Shown here: one piece after another, positions 45,890 through 57,307 of the stretch | Layout of the letters: each line of letters opens with the position of its first letter | Position numbering within the stretch: position 1 is the first letter of the stretch | Source: Thoreauomyces humboldtii | Lineage: Eukaryota > Chytridiomycota > Chytridiomycetes > Spizellomycetales > Powellomycetaceae | Assembly (NCBI GenBank): GCA_027596035.1 | Contig: JADGJA010000034.1 | Location: 1-64,000, forward strand | Direction: 5' to 3' | DNA: 64,000 bases | Notes under the pieces: model-generated | The model's input: the letters and a program-made list of their open reading frames with translations, nothing else | Database searches by the model: none | What the model was told of the DNA's origin: nothing | Translations under genes and position numbers: made by a program

Positions 45890-48271
45890 TCATGCTACGT
45901 AAATCTTGTCGCCTACTGATATAACGACGCCTGCGTCGCCCGCATCTACTACGCTCGCCAGCACGCCAAAACAGACCCCTTTCCCCCGGATATTCCTATA
46001 CCGAGACAGGGTCGAAAAGGGTTCTCGACCGCTGCTGGCAGTAGCGGGGTCGACATTTACGACACCACACCGAGTGCAGAGGTCGACGACGTCTACCTTG
46101 ATCGTCGCCCGTCCCGGATTGCCGATCCCTGGGTAAATAATTAAAGATCTTCCCACGAACGCGTCCTCAGCGTAAGGCGGCAGGGAGTCGATGGTGATGT
46201 TTGCACGGAGACGTGCGGAAGTGACGCCCGTCGAAAGATGAGGAGGGATCCGGGCGTGCAAGTCGGAAAACGACGTCGCGGACGAGATCAAAAGGTTGGA
46301 TCGACTGGCAAAATTCTTGACTGGACCTTCCTCGTTCGCGGAGGCGGCGCGAACCAGTCGCGCGGAAGTTTCCAGGACGCTCGAGAACCAGTCGTCCGTG
46401 TCCTGGCACGTCGAAGTCGACTTGGTTTCGACGTTGTTGTCGAAGTGGACAACGCGCTCCCTACCGTCAGGTGCCCGCACCGTCATGGCTCCGCAACCGA
46501 GATCCAGGTTTGCAATGCTCAGTCGCGCCAACATTGGACATCGTTTGAGAGTTAAGGGGATATCGGAGGCATCAACGAGCATCCACTCCCGATCCAACAA
46601 AAGACCCGTATTGCTCATAGGCCACGAGGTCGGGGTATAGGGCCCGCAAGATTTTATCGGATACAGTGTGAGACCGGCGATTCTGCACGACGCGACCGTC
46701 TCCTCAGCTTGCACAACGCTAGCGGCTGATGCCGGCTGGGAAAGATATGAGGATTTCAAGAACGTAAGCCACCTGGCCACGTCATCGATCGTACTCGAAG
46801 CGCCGAAAGAAATTCGAAGAGAAGCTGTGGCTCGCTTGCCATTGTCCACGAGATCCGCTTCCCCGCCGCAAACAACGCCGTGAACTTCGTGATTCCTCAT
46901 GACGTCTTCGGGTGAAAGTTTGAGGCTGCTGTGACAGGCACCTGGGTTGCAAAAGCATCCCGCACGAAGGTGAATGTCTTGCATACCAGCGAGTCGCAAA
47001 ACCCCGCCGGCCGAGATCGGCTCCCCGTTGCTCGCCAGGAGATTGAAGTTCAGGATAGGACCATGTGGCAAGGTGTTCTCATACAGTACACAAAGAGGCT
47101 CTCCGGAGAGATACGTCAGAGCCGTCATCTCTGAAGCGACGAAACCTCGTAACGCGCCAGCGTGCTGCTCAATACTCAACATCCCACCAACTCCGTCAAG
47201 GTACTTGAAGCCGTGCTCCAATGCCATGATTTCTAGGAAAGGCAAAGTGCCGTCCTCAAAGCGAGATGCTAAGTCTCCCTTGAGAACATGCCAGGGTTCC
47301 GCTGAGGGGTTCACAGTGATCGCATCGACAGTACCACCACCAAAATAACGTTTCTGCGAAAGGTACTCGACTGCATCGCGGCGAAAGACAAGGGCGCCCA
47401 CGCCGGTTGGGAATCCGAACAGCTTGTAAAAGGACAGAATGGTAAAATCTGCAGGATGAGCAGTGAGATCCAGGTTTGCCGTTGAAAGAAAGGACGCCGC
47501 GTCAAGAAGACTAAGAAACCGCGGTCTGTTGCTAAGATGGTGCGCGTTCCTTTCGCGAATCCGATTGATGTAGTTTAAAGGGAACCTAGTTCCTGTGGCA
47601 TTGCATTGCGCAGGATACGCCAGCAAATTGAATGCCGCTGCGTTGTGACTCGTCTCTCCAATGTATGCTGAGCCGTCGTCGTCACAAAGAGCGTCCAGTT
47701 CCTCTTGGACGACACACTTTGCTTTGGTTCCAGCCACTCCTCGGATCCCCACAATACTTGTATGACTCTCTTGCAAATAAAAAAACGCTCCTCGTGCCCA
47801 GTCCAGGCTGTCAGCAACGAGCTTTGCCGCTGCTGTTGCACCGCTGGTGAACACCACGACGTAGTCCTTTGGGTCCGCATTCAGATGACGGAAGATCTGA
47901 CCACGCACTCTAGATATCCGCTCATGGGTAGCGTTGCTGGAAGGGGAACCGTACGAGTGAGGGTTGCCGTAAAGAGTCCGTGGAGCCAATAGGTCTGCCG
48001 TGTGCGCCCTTACAACCGACGCTGCATAGGGCGTTGCCCCTGCATGGTCGAGATAGGTCTGCTCCGCGAGTTGAGGGTACTCTGTACATCGGACGTCGTG
48101 GAGATGGGTGTTGTATTCGTTTGCGAACGGGCTAGCCGCAAATGCAGCGAGTGTCTGGTCGTGGTGGCTGGCCTGAAGCGTGTCAGAGTCCCTGCGTTCA
48201 GAGTCGACCAAAGATACATTCGATCCCGATGGTGCGTACGATCTTATCCAGTTCAGCAGGCCTCTGGACAT
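45890..48271 (-). CDS. MOCOS: Molybdenum cofactor sulfurase
   Basis: Intronless, 793 residues, the expected full length. The N-terminal class V aminotransferase-like half has YLDHAGATPYA (about 74-84), the PLP lysine in SFYKLFGFPTGVGAL (Lys283), and RAGCFCNPGAC (Cys439/441/446), the segment carrying the persulfide cysteine. The C-terminal MOSC half has TLYPIKSCG, GLLLDREWMLVD, NLLISS, and DVVDLCTRCGVVNVD, then SRYRNIRGKGVCFGV. The enzyme takes sulfur from cysteine and adds it to Moco for xanthine dehydrogenase and aldehyde-oxidase-type enzymes. It shares a 203-base promoter with the divergent gene at 48475. It is one of very few long genes here without introns, although its codon use looks like its neighbours. 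Identification is secure. Confidence 0.96.
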   Translation of the reverse strand: MSRGLLNWIRSYAPSGSNVSLVDSERRDSDTLQASHHDQTLAAFAASPFANEYNTHLHDVRCTEYPQLAEQTYLDHAGATPYAASVVRAHTADLLAPRTLYGNPHSYGSPSSNATHERISRVRGQIFRHLNADPKDYVVVFTSGATAAAKLVADSLDWARGAFFYLQESHTSIVGIRGVAGTKAKCVVQEELDALCDDDGSAYIGETSHNAAAFNLLAYPAQCNATGTRFPLNYINRIRERNAHHLSNRPRFLSLLDAASFLSTANLDLTAHPADFTILSFYKLFGFPTGVGALVFRRDAVEYLSQKRYFGGGTVDAITVNPSAEPWHVLKGDLASRFEDGTLPFLEIMALEHGFKYLDGVGGMLSIEQHAGALRGFVASEMTALTYLSGEPLCVLYENTLPHGPILNFNLLASNGEPISAGGVLRLAGMQDIHLRAGCFCNPGACHSSLKLSPEDVMRNHEVHGVVCGGEADLVDNGKRATASLRISFGASSTIDDVARWLTFLKSSYLSQPASAASVVQAEETVASCRIAGLTLYPIKSCGPYTPTSWPMSNTGLLLDREWMLVDASDIPLTLKRCPMLARLSIANLDLGCGAMTVRAPDGRERVVHFDNNVETKSTSTCQDTDDWFSSVLETSARLVRAASANEEGPVKNFASRSNLLISSATSFSDLHARIPPHLSTGVTSARLRANITIDSLPPYAEDAFVGRSLIIYPGIGNPGRATIKVDVVDLCTRCGVVNVDPATASSGREPFSTLSRYRNIRGKGVCFGVLASVVDAGDAGVVISVGDKIYVA

Positions 48272-48474
48272 TACTACTTTAGACGTTGATGTTGCAGTGG
48301 TGTTGTAGAGGAGGTCCGTTGGGATCGAACAGGGAGAGCGGTTGCAGGAGTCACCGCCGCGGAGGGGTGCTTACGAGGGCGGTTGCCGCCCGCTCAGGCT
48401 GCTCGCCCCAAAAGGCCAAACCACATCTTCAGGCTTTTTTCCTGTCCGTTTCCTAACGATACGCCGTGACCATC
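48272..48474. promoter_or_regulatory. Bidirectional promoter, MOCOS and coiled-coil protein genes
   Basis: Only 203 bases separate two divergent ATGs, so both promoters must lie here. A pyrimidine-rich stretch (about 48427-48452) precedes the plus-strand start. No TATA box seen. Confidence 0.6.
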
Positions 48475-49274
48475 ATGGCTTCAAAGTCCAACATCCCACC
48501 CAACGAGGATGCGAGGGCGCGATCTGTACACTTTGTCTGCAAGTCTAGCCTGCCATGGCAAGGTGGGTGACCACCCGTGGTGTCCCTCTGTCGATATCGA
48601 AGCTTAACCATTCTAGCTCTTGTTCAGCATGGAAAGAAACCGAGCCAGAGTTCTGGTGGTTCTTTGAACGACACTTCCGCGCCCATACCTGTACCATCAA
48701 GCTCACTTCCGATGAAAAGATCTTCCTCGTTTCGATGGACGTGCCGAATGATTCTGTGGGCAAACTGGAACGAGGCATCAAGGACGGGGTACTTGCAGTA
48801 GAGATAGACAAGATTCATGGCATCGATCCGGCGTTGAGCGCTGGCCGAAAAGATGTGAGATCGTGACTCCCACTGGCCAAACTGTTACCGATTCTTCTTG
48901 CTGAACGCTGCCGACCCTTCCTTTAGGTCAAAATCTCAAAGTTCCAAGTTTCCCTGGCACCTGCACAACCTCAGAACCTCAAAGTTCAAGGTACGATCCA
49001 GGACTTGGAGCAACGCCTGCAAGAGCTGGAACTACGAGAAAGGGCCAGGTCTATCGACCTTCGAGGTATGAACCCTACTGATCCATTGTCAGCATGATTC
49101 TAGCCTTACTCTTCTCGTTCCTCGAACGCAGTGATTATGGACAGGCTTCAGGTCTTTCAAGTCGACATTTACAAACGGCTCGAAACAATGGAGAAAAAGG
49201 TGGATGAGACTCTCGTCGGTCTGGCCGTAAAATGTGATCGCATGGAGAAGGTCGTGGCAAGATATAAGAAGTGA
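48475..49274 (+). CDS. Unrecognised protein with C-terminal coiled coil
   Basis: Best model: exons 48475-48542, 48617-48854, 48927-49065 and 49132-49274, 195 residues. The last three exons are well supported by phase and by continuous sense: TIKLTSDEKIFLVSMDVPND, a beta-strand-like region, then DLEQRLQELELRERARS and LETMEKKVDETLVGLAV, a heptad pattern. The first join is weak: it uses a poor donor (GTCTAG). The better donor at 48563 (GTGGGT) would lead into another frame that ends early, so the N-terminus is uncertain. I recognise no family. The beta segment faintly recalls a CS/Hsp20 domain but lacks its signatures. It faces MOCOS head-to-head and ends 60 bases from the 3' end of the CFAP92-like gene. 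Confidence 0.5.
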
Positions 49275-49334
49275 TCCAATCTATCGGCAATATCAATTAA
49301 GTTACAAACTACCTGTCTAGCTAACAAACGGGAG

Positions 49335-52300
49335 CTATTCAGATGCTATGAGAGATCTGTGGGCCTTCCTATAAATGATGAGCAATTGTCAGCGTATTAC
49401 ACCTAGTGATACAAAGATATGGAATACTCACGAAGGGACGACGAAGCCTTCCTCCGTGCGCCACCGACGACGGTCCTCATCAGCCATCTCTCGGAGAGCG
49501 ACATCATAATCTACTCGCGGGACAACCTGGGAGAGATACGTGCCACCAAACGAATAAACGTGATCCGGATCCTAAAAAGGAAACTTATGAGATACAATCG
49601 GGCAATGATGCCTCTATCGCTGCGCACAAACCTGCGAAATATCCCAGCGCAGAGTTTCCAGTTGCTCAGCAGTAGTGGAGAAACGCTGAATGGAGTAGTT
49701 ATGAACGAGTGTATCATAACCTCGCTCATAGGGCTCCGCAGCTTTGGATGTCCCGAATTGCTGCGAAGGGTCATATCACTTTCGTCAGCCAAAGGAGTCA
49801 TTACAGACATTATCGCTTCTTACCTTCAGGTTGATAGCAACAAAATTTGGTTGCCGGAAACTGCGATGCGCTAACGACGCTGTGAACATCTCGTTGGTAT
49901 CGTCCACCCGTTTTTTGGACAGCGCGTTTCGTTCAGCTAGCGTCATGGGTCGGGACCCGCAGGTAGCCAGCGTCGTCCGAGAAGACTAGTAACGAAACAT
50001 CAACAGAACTAATCGAGGTACTTTCTCTCAAGCCCTGTGTAAGCATACCAGTTGAGAAGTATTTGCAACTAGATGTTCCCCAGGTGTGTTCGCATTTTTA
50101 AGCCCCTGCGATTCCATCACTCCTTTCAATGCTGCCGATCCGAAGCTGTCCATCATTGTATTTGGCGGCACGGTTACCCCGTAAGAGTAGGTGAACGCTC
50201 GGATCATGTCCCGGGTTGGGTACTGGCTGATGCCAACGCTGGAGGCTCCCAGATCGAGGATCTAAAGATCAAAAAAGGAAGAGAAACAGTAAGCAAGCAG
50301 AGACCAAAATGGTTTTCTTTTGAGCGGTTCTTACGCTGGCTAGAGCTTGTAAACCTTGAAAGCATTCTTCGCTCGTTCTCATTCGGAGGTACATCTCTGT
50401 CCGCTCAACGATGTCACGGATCGGATGCGCAAGCCGTGTGTGCACCAGAAGCGGATCCGCACCCCATAGTCGGTGGCCGTATGTAGTATCTGGATCACTG
50501 TACACGTATAAAGGTGTAGATGCAGGACTGGAAGTGCCAACCGGAGCTATAAGCCCGATGGATCGTAACAGGGAAGTTGTCCTTAACAAATGCTATTTAC
50601 CTTCGCAAAGAACCCAGAATATTTTTGAGGCTCCCTTCCACCAATCCCTCCAGGAGAAGGATGCGATATTGGCCATCGAAGATATGATGTCCGGTAATGA
50701 TATCCTGTCGGCAAATTCAGTGAAAGATCCCCAAGTCCGACTCGGAAACATGTGCTCCTGCTTCTTACCAGCTCGGCATCTCCGGAATCCTCCTCCTTCC
50801 AGGAATGCTTGAGAAGTGCCGCTCGAGCCAAACCGGGATCTGAATTGTCAGCGTCCGTAACGAGCTGCAATGCCTTGGCATTGCACTGCTCGGTTGCTAG
50901 TTGTAATTGTACAGGAGTAATCTGATCCTTTGCGCTGAAAACCAATCGCATGAGTCAGTTGAACAAAGGTATTCGACTACGAAGTTTAGACACACCTCGT
51001 AACAATGACCACGCGCTCAAATATTCCGCCAGACAGCGCACCACTATTTGCCAGAACCGGGTATTTTGCTTCCACTCGGATAGAGAGCATAGCGCCGGCC
51101 TCAAGCCAGAAGCCTGCCGGGAGAGGGCGATAGAGCGGACTCTTCCTCCCTAGAGCAATAAATAGCTTTCGGTGAGCAAGGCTTGCGGAAATTCCCAAGG
51201 GTTTTTGCGGTGAGCAAGGCCCTTCCCACCTCGTTTGTCTCGCCCAGGTAATATAGGGGTAATCATTTCAACATTAGTGGCGCCAGTAGCAAGCTCCTGA
51301 AGTGCTAACAGACATTGCATAAGCCATAGACTAAATGAATATAGCGAGTGCTTCGTAATACGTACAGAAAGTGGCAACGCCGAAAGGACCCGACGGAAGT
51401 GTTGCTGTATCCGTAAAACCACCAAAATCTGAGGAAATTAAAGGAATTAGTGACTTAAACCGTGAGACGTTCCGCACCCAACCAGTACCTTGCTCCATTT
51501 TTTGCAATTCCTTCGAAACCTTCAGCTCGCGATCATGGATCTGCGGACGGCGCAAAGCATCAGGCACCTTCCAAGCGACTTCAAGAGGATTTCTGCTCAC
51601 TTGGATGGTAAGCTTCTTTCGCAAGAGATCTTCCCGTAATGCATCTTCATCAAGAAGGCCGGCTAGCACTAGATGCCGGGTATTGAAGGCAGTGCGCCGA
51701 CCCCGTGGTTGACTTGTGACGGACTGGTGAGTATGGGGATCCGAGAAGAAGTGAAAGCGAGTAAAGCTGTGATTGAGGTCGGAATTTTCGTAAGTTGAGC
51801 GAATGAGCAGTTGACTGAGGAGAGCGCATGACCCGTTTTACATTGGATTACACAATCGACTAAGCTCTGAGTACGGCATTGGTTTATCAGGCATGCTTTC
51901 TGCTGAAAGCACGGTAATGGATAGGGGATTGAGACTAAAACCGAGACGGACTTGTTAGCGACCTGACGACGACCCTAGCTATGCGGAGCCACTACCTTTC
52001 TTCCTGAGCTTTGGATAGTAATGGTGCACTCAGGGTCATATTCACGCGGCAGAAGTTAAGCCCTTCTATGCGCTCTTGAGTTCTGTGCGTCTCTGGTTAA
52101 CCCTGCAATATTTGCGGACCAGCGTAAGGGTCGTGTACAACTTACTCTCCTGCAACATTCAAGGATCCCCAAAACAGATCGGACACATCCAGCTCAATGC
52201 GCGCTCGAAGCTCATGCTTGATCTCCACTTTCTTCACCCGAGCTGACGGTCCTCGCGAAGGTCCAAGCGCTTTTGCTTGGGTCTTGACAGCCACAGGTGG

Positions 52301-53384
52301 TGGCCCCCGATTTGGTTTAGCACGTGGTCCTGGCAGCGGACGCAATGACAGTGGAGACTTTGGCTTGACCTCCGGCGCGGGAGGGGGTCGATCCCGTATC
52401 GATAGCCGAGGGTTGTCAGGTGTTTTCGCACGCTCAGGTGAGCGCGATCTCTCGGGACTGCCGATCGATGAGTCCGGTGAAACACGTTTCGCAGCTTGCT
52501 CGCGACTCCGTGCAGATGATAAAAGATGTCGATCCGGACGGTCGAAGTGATGGGGTTGCGGCGGTTCCCGCAGAATAGTGCCATCCGGATTTTCGAAGAT
52601 CTGTCGACGACGTGGCGATGACGCCCGCGAGCCAACGGAACTCCGTGGACGAGCGGAAGTCACTCTGGAAATTGGTTCTGGTGGTGGTTCCACTGCTTTT
52701 CCGCCCTTCCGCTTACTTACTGGCGGACGGAGGCTGGCTTCATCTTCCGAAGAATCTTGCCAGGTGGTTAGCTTGCGACGAGCAGCATCGCCTCCGCTTC
52801 CTGGCCGTTCCGATGGGACAGTAGGCTCGAGATCGGCCACCCCGTACCCCAGCGCAGACGCTCGCTGAACTAGCGTGTATCTTTCTCGAACAGGCAAGGC
52901 AGCACTAGCGAGGTTGATCTGTCTCTTCGCTAGCGCCGACATCGACAGCTTGCGGTAGTCTGGAGTGACGTTTGCACTCATCCTCAGACGAGATCCGAAA
53001 GTCTCTCCACCCTCTGCCATCTGCTTCAGAAATAATCCAGTTTCCCCTCCGATCGCCCCGAGCTTGTCCGTCGGTCGAACAATCTCGAACAGACTGATAG
53101 TCGTGGGCTTGTCGTACAGGTCAGCCAAAAATGCCTGAGACCATTATCCTGTCTTAGTTCTCAGCAGAACGCTTTGGTTTATAACAAAGGAACCTACAGA
53201 TTTGACCTGAACGTCATGAGTCCAGGTCCATGGGGAGCCATCCCACAGCAAGATATCGGTCTAGTTTGAGGCGCCCTTCTCAGTGACAAGGCGGCGAATC
53301 CATGCATATCTCACGAGCACACACCTTGCCTTCAAACACGCCAGCTACAGACCAAACAATGTAAAACTTGTGAAAATCATCCAT
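49335..53384 (-). CDS. Cilia/flagella-associated protein, CFAP92-like
   Basis: Seventeen exons join with no frame conflict to 1,000 residues: 53384-53325, 53260-53198, 53134-52146, 52082-51996, 51934-51842, 51766-51489, 51428-51366, 51304-51230, 51149-50996, 50934-50769, 50704-50601, 50527-50335, 50261-50049, 49985-49824, 49760-49632, 49571-49432, 49368-49335. Introns are 60-80 nt. After a Pro/Arg-rich linker come LNPLSITVLSAESMPDKPMP, CNPIFTRFHFF, LVLAGLLDEDALREDLLRKK, DIITGHHIFDGQYRILLLEG, LYVYSDPDTTYGHRLW and HPIRDIVERTEMYLR, ending DRRRWRTEEGFVVPS. This block order matches, from memory, an animal and algal ciliary family (CFAP92/KIAA1257 type). If right, the organism builds flagella. The family name is inference; the gene structure is strong. 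The first exon could lie further upstream. Confidence 0.7.
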
Positions 53385-55055
53385 TGGATTTTTCCGTTTT
53401 CTCTCGGGCGATGCTGCTCGGTCCGATCGACCTTTCTTTTGAAATGTGACCGGCGCAATGGTCGGTGGATCTGTGATGTTGGTGTGTGGTTGAGTTGGAA
53501 GGCCCCGACAAACCTGAAAACGGTCATGTCACTTGCCTCTTTCCAACGAGTAGTGGCATTCCAGTGTGATCTTGATGGTGTGATTGCCGGACGTGGCCAC
53601 CAAAGCAAAGAGGTCTGCCAACCCACCTGGAGCCGCAGGAGGATCCACAGCTTTTCCCGGCATGCTTTGTCGACTGGAGTGTACTGTATATTCTTTGCTC
53701 TGCTGTTCACTTCAAATATCTGTTGCTGCTCCAGCTCAGGAAATTGTCCGGCATCCTTTTTTCCTTCCCTGTCCTGGGCAGCCTTGGTATAGGTACGGCG
53801 GCACCCTCAAGATGTCTTCAGACTCGCCGAGCGGGACGGCACACATTACATAATCCATCCCTCGAAATGAGTCACAGACGGGGGCATGCGCTCCTGCTAT
53901 CGAAAAACTGGCGAGGTACACAGACTGCAAGTACCGATACATCACCGTCGAAAAACCCCCGGGGCCCCCCTGTGTCTCGTTGAAAACAAATTAAAACGCA
54001 ACCACGCGAGCCGTGTCATCGGTAGTGCACCCTGTGTCTCCGAGACACTGTCTCGCTCGTCCAAGGCACGGCGATCCGCTCCCGCAAATTCCGCAGGCCG
54101 ACTACCGCAGAGAGCTCATACTCTCCGCGGGTCCTGTGGCGGGAAGTCGGTCCGACTCAGTCGCATTGCCACGCTCCCCACGTATCTGAGTAAGCGCGAA
54201 TGGCGGTACATGTACAACTTGTGGTATGACTGGAAGAGCGATCTCCAGATTCTCCACTTCCCGCAGACATGCTTCCAAGGGGGGTCCTCGCAGAAACTTT
54301 GATGTCATCAGTTGCAACAAGGGGAGGCACAGAAGCTGCAAGGGCGAACGGGGAGAGGCAATCTGTGGACGGCTGGCACGTTGACGGGCTGTCCGAGGAG
54401 CACCGCAGGGAAATAATGCACGCGAAGCACGCACACGGGCTATGAGTAGGAGAACTGGGGCTTGGCGGGGAAACGGAGCGCTCACTTGTCCGAACTCGCA
54501 AGTCCCTGCCTCCTCCTCGTTGCGTCTGAGGTGGGAATGTGTCTATTTCCCGCGCTTGTAGACGCACATAGTTCGTAAGTGGGAGAGGTTTTGTGCAATC
54601 CCACCTGACCCCAGCCACGCTCGCGAGTAACTTTTTGCGGATTTTGTGGACAGCTCTCCAAGGGATTGATTGAAATCGACCTCGGCAGGGCTCCGTCAAG
54701 GCTTCGGCGATGACAGCAACGCTTCTTCTTGACCGGGCTTCCGCGCTGTGCACCCTCCATCCCCTGATGATCTTGCAGAAGCTCTGAGGTTTTAGGAACC
54801 CTCGCGGGAGAAAACGACCTCGTTCTGTTCCCTGATGGTGCAGCCATGAGCCGCCCACGTTCGCTTTCCGCACAACGTTACGCATCGTGCTCTCGCGCCG
54901 AGGAGCCTCAAGGTGACCCTCGTGAGGTCCTGGCCGACCGGCTCTTTATGATGGATTGAACTTCGAGCCTGAAGCCGCCCGCGCACTATAAAACGGAGGA
55001 CGACCTGCGACATGTCCCTTTTTTGAATCATCACGCTATCGACCTTTTCCTCATC
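53385..55055. other. Long divergent intergenic region
   Basis: About 1.67 kb between the CFAP92-like gene and the GDSL gene. Overlapping ORFs of 60-240 codons exist on both strands, but none has family motifs or splice continuity that I could build. N-terminal exons of the CFAP92-like gene may lie in the first few hundred bases. A clear TATA box sits at 54987-54993. Confidence 0.45.
54987..54993 (+). promoter_or_regulatory. TATA box of the GDSL esterase gene
   Basis: TATAAAA 63 bases before the ATG at 55056, followed by a C/T-rich start region. Placement fits a core promoter of a strongly expressed secreted enzyme. Confidence 0.65.
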
Positions 55056-56469
55056 ATGCTCTACCTCTCCAGTCTGTTCATTATCGCCGCTGCCGCAACG
55101 GCGCAAGCCAGCGCGCCGCTTAAGGCCGTGAACCCTGCCAATGTGATTCCGGCTACACCGAATCTTCCTTCCTCCAACCTCACGGCTTCTCTGCCCGGAA
55201 CTACAGTTGCGAACATCACGGAGTGCCCGGCCTTGACTCCAAGGAGCGCTGTTCCTACTTCTGTAACCGGTAAGGCTCGCCTCCGTTGCGCAAGCGCATT
55301 GATGCACAACATGCTTACCATACCTTTCTTTTCTGGTGTCAGACATCCGACCCGATGACATCAAAGTCTACATGGCCATCGGCGACAGTATCACGGCCGG
55401 ATGTTTCGAAGAGGGCTGGGATGGACTCAAGACCGTCGACGAGAACCGCTCCAGGTCATGGTCCACTGGTGGAGCTGCCGGCACTTCCACCATCGCCAAC
55501 TTCATGTCGCAATACAACTCGAAGATGAGCGGTGCTTCCACCGGAGACAACCTCCTCGAGATCTGTTACGGCATCCTCTGTCCTGCTGCCGTCTTCCCAC
55601 CATACCAGAAGAGCTGGGGATACAACATGGCCCTCAGCGGTGCGACTGCCTCGGATCTATCCCTGGAAGTGTCGAACCTCGTCAAGCAGGTCAAGGCCGA
55701 CGGAATCGTCGACGTGGCGAACGACTGGAAGTTCCTTACGATCCTGATCGGAGCGAATGACATGTGTCTCGCTTGCTCCAACCTGATGTCTCCGGACACC
55801 TACGAGGCTACCGTCAGGGCAAGCATCGAGGCTCTGCGAGCCGCCTTCCCTAGGATGGTTTGTGAACACGTTATACGGGTGCTTCCGCTGTCCGAGATCA
55901 TGAAAAGCTGATCGCTTTCATGCTTCCAGATCGTTCATATCTCGACCATGTTCAAGGTATCCGAAGTTTACGGCATCACCAAGCAGGTTCCTTACTGTGC
56001 GACGCTTCGCAACCTCGGCGGATTCGTTGAATGCCCCTGCGCCTTCACCGGAAAAGACACCTGGCTCGGCGGGTACTGGCGAAGCAAGATGGACCAAGCC
56101 GCCGACGCCTGGAACGAGCGCATCATGAGCATCGCCGCTTCTTACGTCGGCAAGTACAACGATTTCGCTGTGATCGGTATGTTCAACTTTCTTGTCTCCT
56201 CCGCATTCCACTTCGGTAGCTTACATGCTTTCTCTTGCGTTCTTTCAGCTGACCCCGGAACTGGAGGTACATCCATCTCGGACTTTGGCGTCGACTACAT
56301 CTCCCAGGTGGACTGCTTCCACCCCAGCGCTCTCGCCCACGCCATGCTCGCCCGAGGCAGCTGGAACAATCTGTTCCACACCCTGGCGACGAAAGCGACC
56401 TCGTACGTTATCTCGGACACCGTTCCCTTGTACTGCCCTACCGATTCCGACCGTATCCAGGTCGCTTAA
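55056..56469 (+). CDS. Secreted GDSL esterase/lipase, phospholipase B-like
   Basis: Exons 55056-55269, 55343-55857, 55930-56176 and 56249-56469 give 398 residues. A signal peptide (LYLSSLFIIAAAATAQA) precedes a short linker. Block I is VYMAIGDSITAG (Ser87), block II NMALSGATASDL, block III LTILIGANDMCL, and block V VDCFHPSALAHAMLA (Asp347, His350), completing the SGNH set. Inner residues such as CYGILCPAAVFPPYQ and ECPCAFTGKD resemble eukaryotic phospholipase B1 and related secreted esterases more than bacterial GDSL lipases. Such enzymes remove fatty acids from phospholipids or other esters outside the cell; substrate not determinable. Introns are 72-73 nt, unusually uniform. A TATA box lies upstream. 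Confidence 0.9.
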
Positions 56470-56633
56470 GTGCGAGTATCGGTTGCCGTTGGGGTCTGGA
56501 ACCCTCACTACAATTCGACTTTCGCCCGTGTTGTTACATTTCGGATATTCTGTTTGCATTTGAGAGCCCTGGCGGCTCATGTCTTCCTTTTACAATACAT
56601 CATGCGCTTTCTCGAGTGATTTGCTTGCTGTCT
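56470..56633. other. 3' region of GDSL gene
   Basis: Short spacer; AT-rich near 56590, plausible for 3'-end processing. Nothing else seen. Confidence 0.35.
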
Positions 56634-56981
56634 TCAAGTTGGGGGACTGTGAAAACGGCCATCACGATGAGAAGCGGCGGTTGTGCCTTCCTTTCGACTG
56701 TCCAGTATGAGGGTTCTGTCCACCTCCTCCTCAAATGCAGTAGGTATCATTTGCATTGGGCTTCTTGCTTTGCAGAGGGTGCCGCGCATTGAAGACGCAC
56801 GTAAATCTCGACTGTGGTCCGTCGATTCGGCCATGACCGCTGTCAATACCGCAAACGAAGAACCGGGTCCGAGCGTGAGCTGTGTCCATGCTAGCGCAGC
56901 CACGCCCAGGTACATCGCTGATTTGATGACGGTTACTCTGAGGAGACCGCATGACCGCGGGACTAGTTCGAGAACTAGCAT
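56634..56981 (-). CDS. Possible small membrane protein, unrecognised
   Basis: 115 codons from ATG 56981, with the frame open about 25 codons further upstream to a CCTAG acceptor-like site near 57060. The N-terminal two-thirds is hydrophobic (SAMYLGVAALAWTQLTLG, SSFAVLTAVMAE), suggesting two or three helices. The C-terminal third is polar and acidic (TAFEEEVDRTLILDS). The opposite strand also has an open frame of 111 codons here, so chance cannot be excluded. No family recognised. Confidence 0.3.
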   Translation of the reverse strand: MLVLELVPRSCGLLRVTVIKSAMYLGVAALAWTQLTLGPGSSFAVLTAVMAESTDHSRDLRASSMRGTLCKARSPMQMIPTAFEEEVDRTLILDSRKEGTTAASHRDGRFHSPPT

Positions 56982-57307
56982 GGCCGGCGCGCAGACGGCG
57001 GCAACGATGGAAACGTGAGGGTGCGGCAGGAAAATGGCAGGGAGAGGAAGTATGGGCCTAGGATTTACCGGTACCAGAAATGCAAGGATTTTCTGTTAGA
57101 CGGTAGCCTATCTCCTTGACTAGATATTTGTCGCACACAAAGGCATCCCTCCGCCCACAGGCTCCTCCTACTCCTCCCCTTCGCCCTCGTCTCCCACAGC
57201 AAAGCCCGCAGAGAACTCTTGTTGAAAGCTCTGCAGTGGTGAGAAGGTCACACTTCCCAGGTCTCAGCAAAACGCAGCACCACCAGTCCCTTGCCATACT
57301 TGAGCAG

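Noticed and set aside
54157..54885. 242-codon minus-strand ORF
   Set aside because: Begins from a weak start, has scattered Arg/Ser/Cys composition, no motif and no splice continuity.
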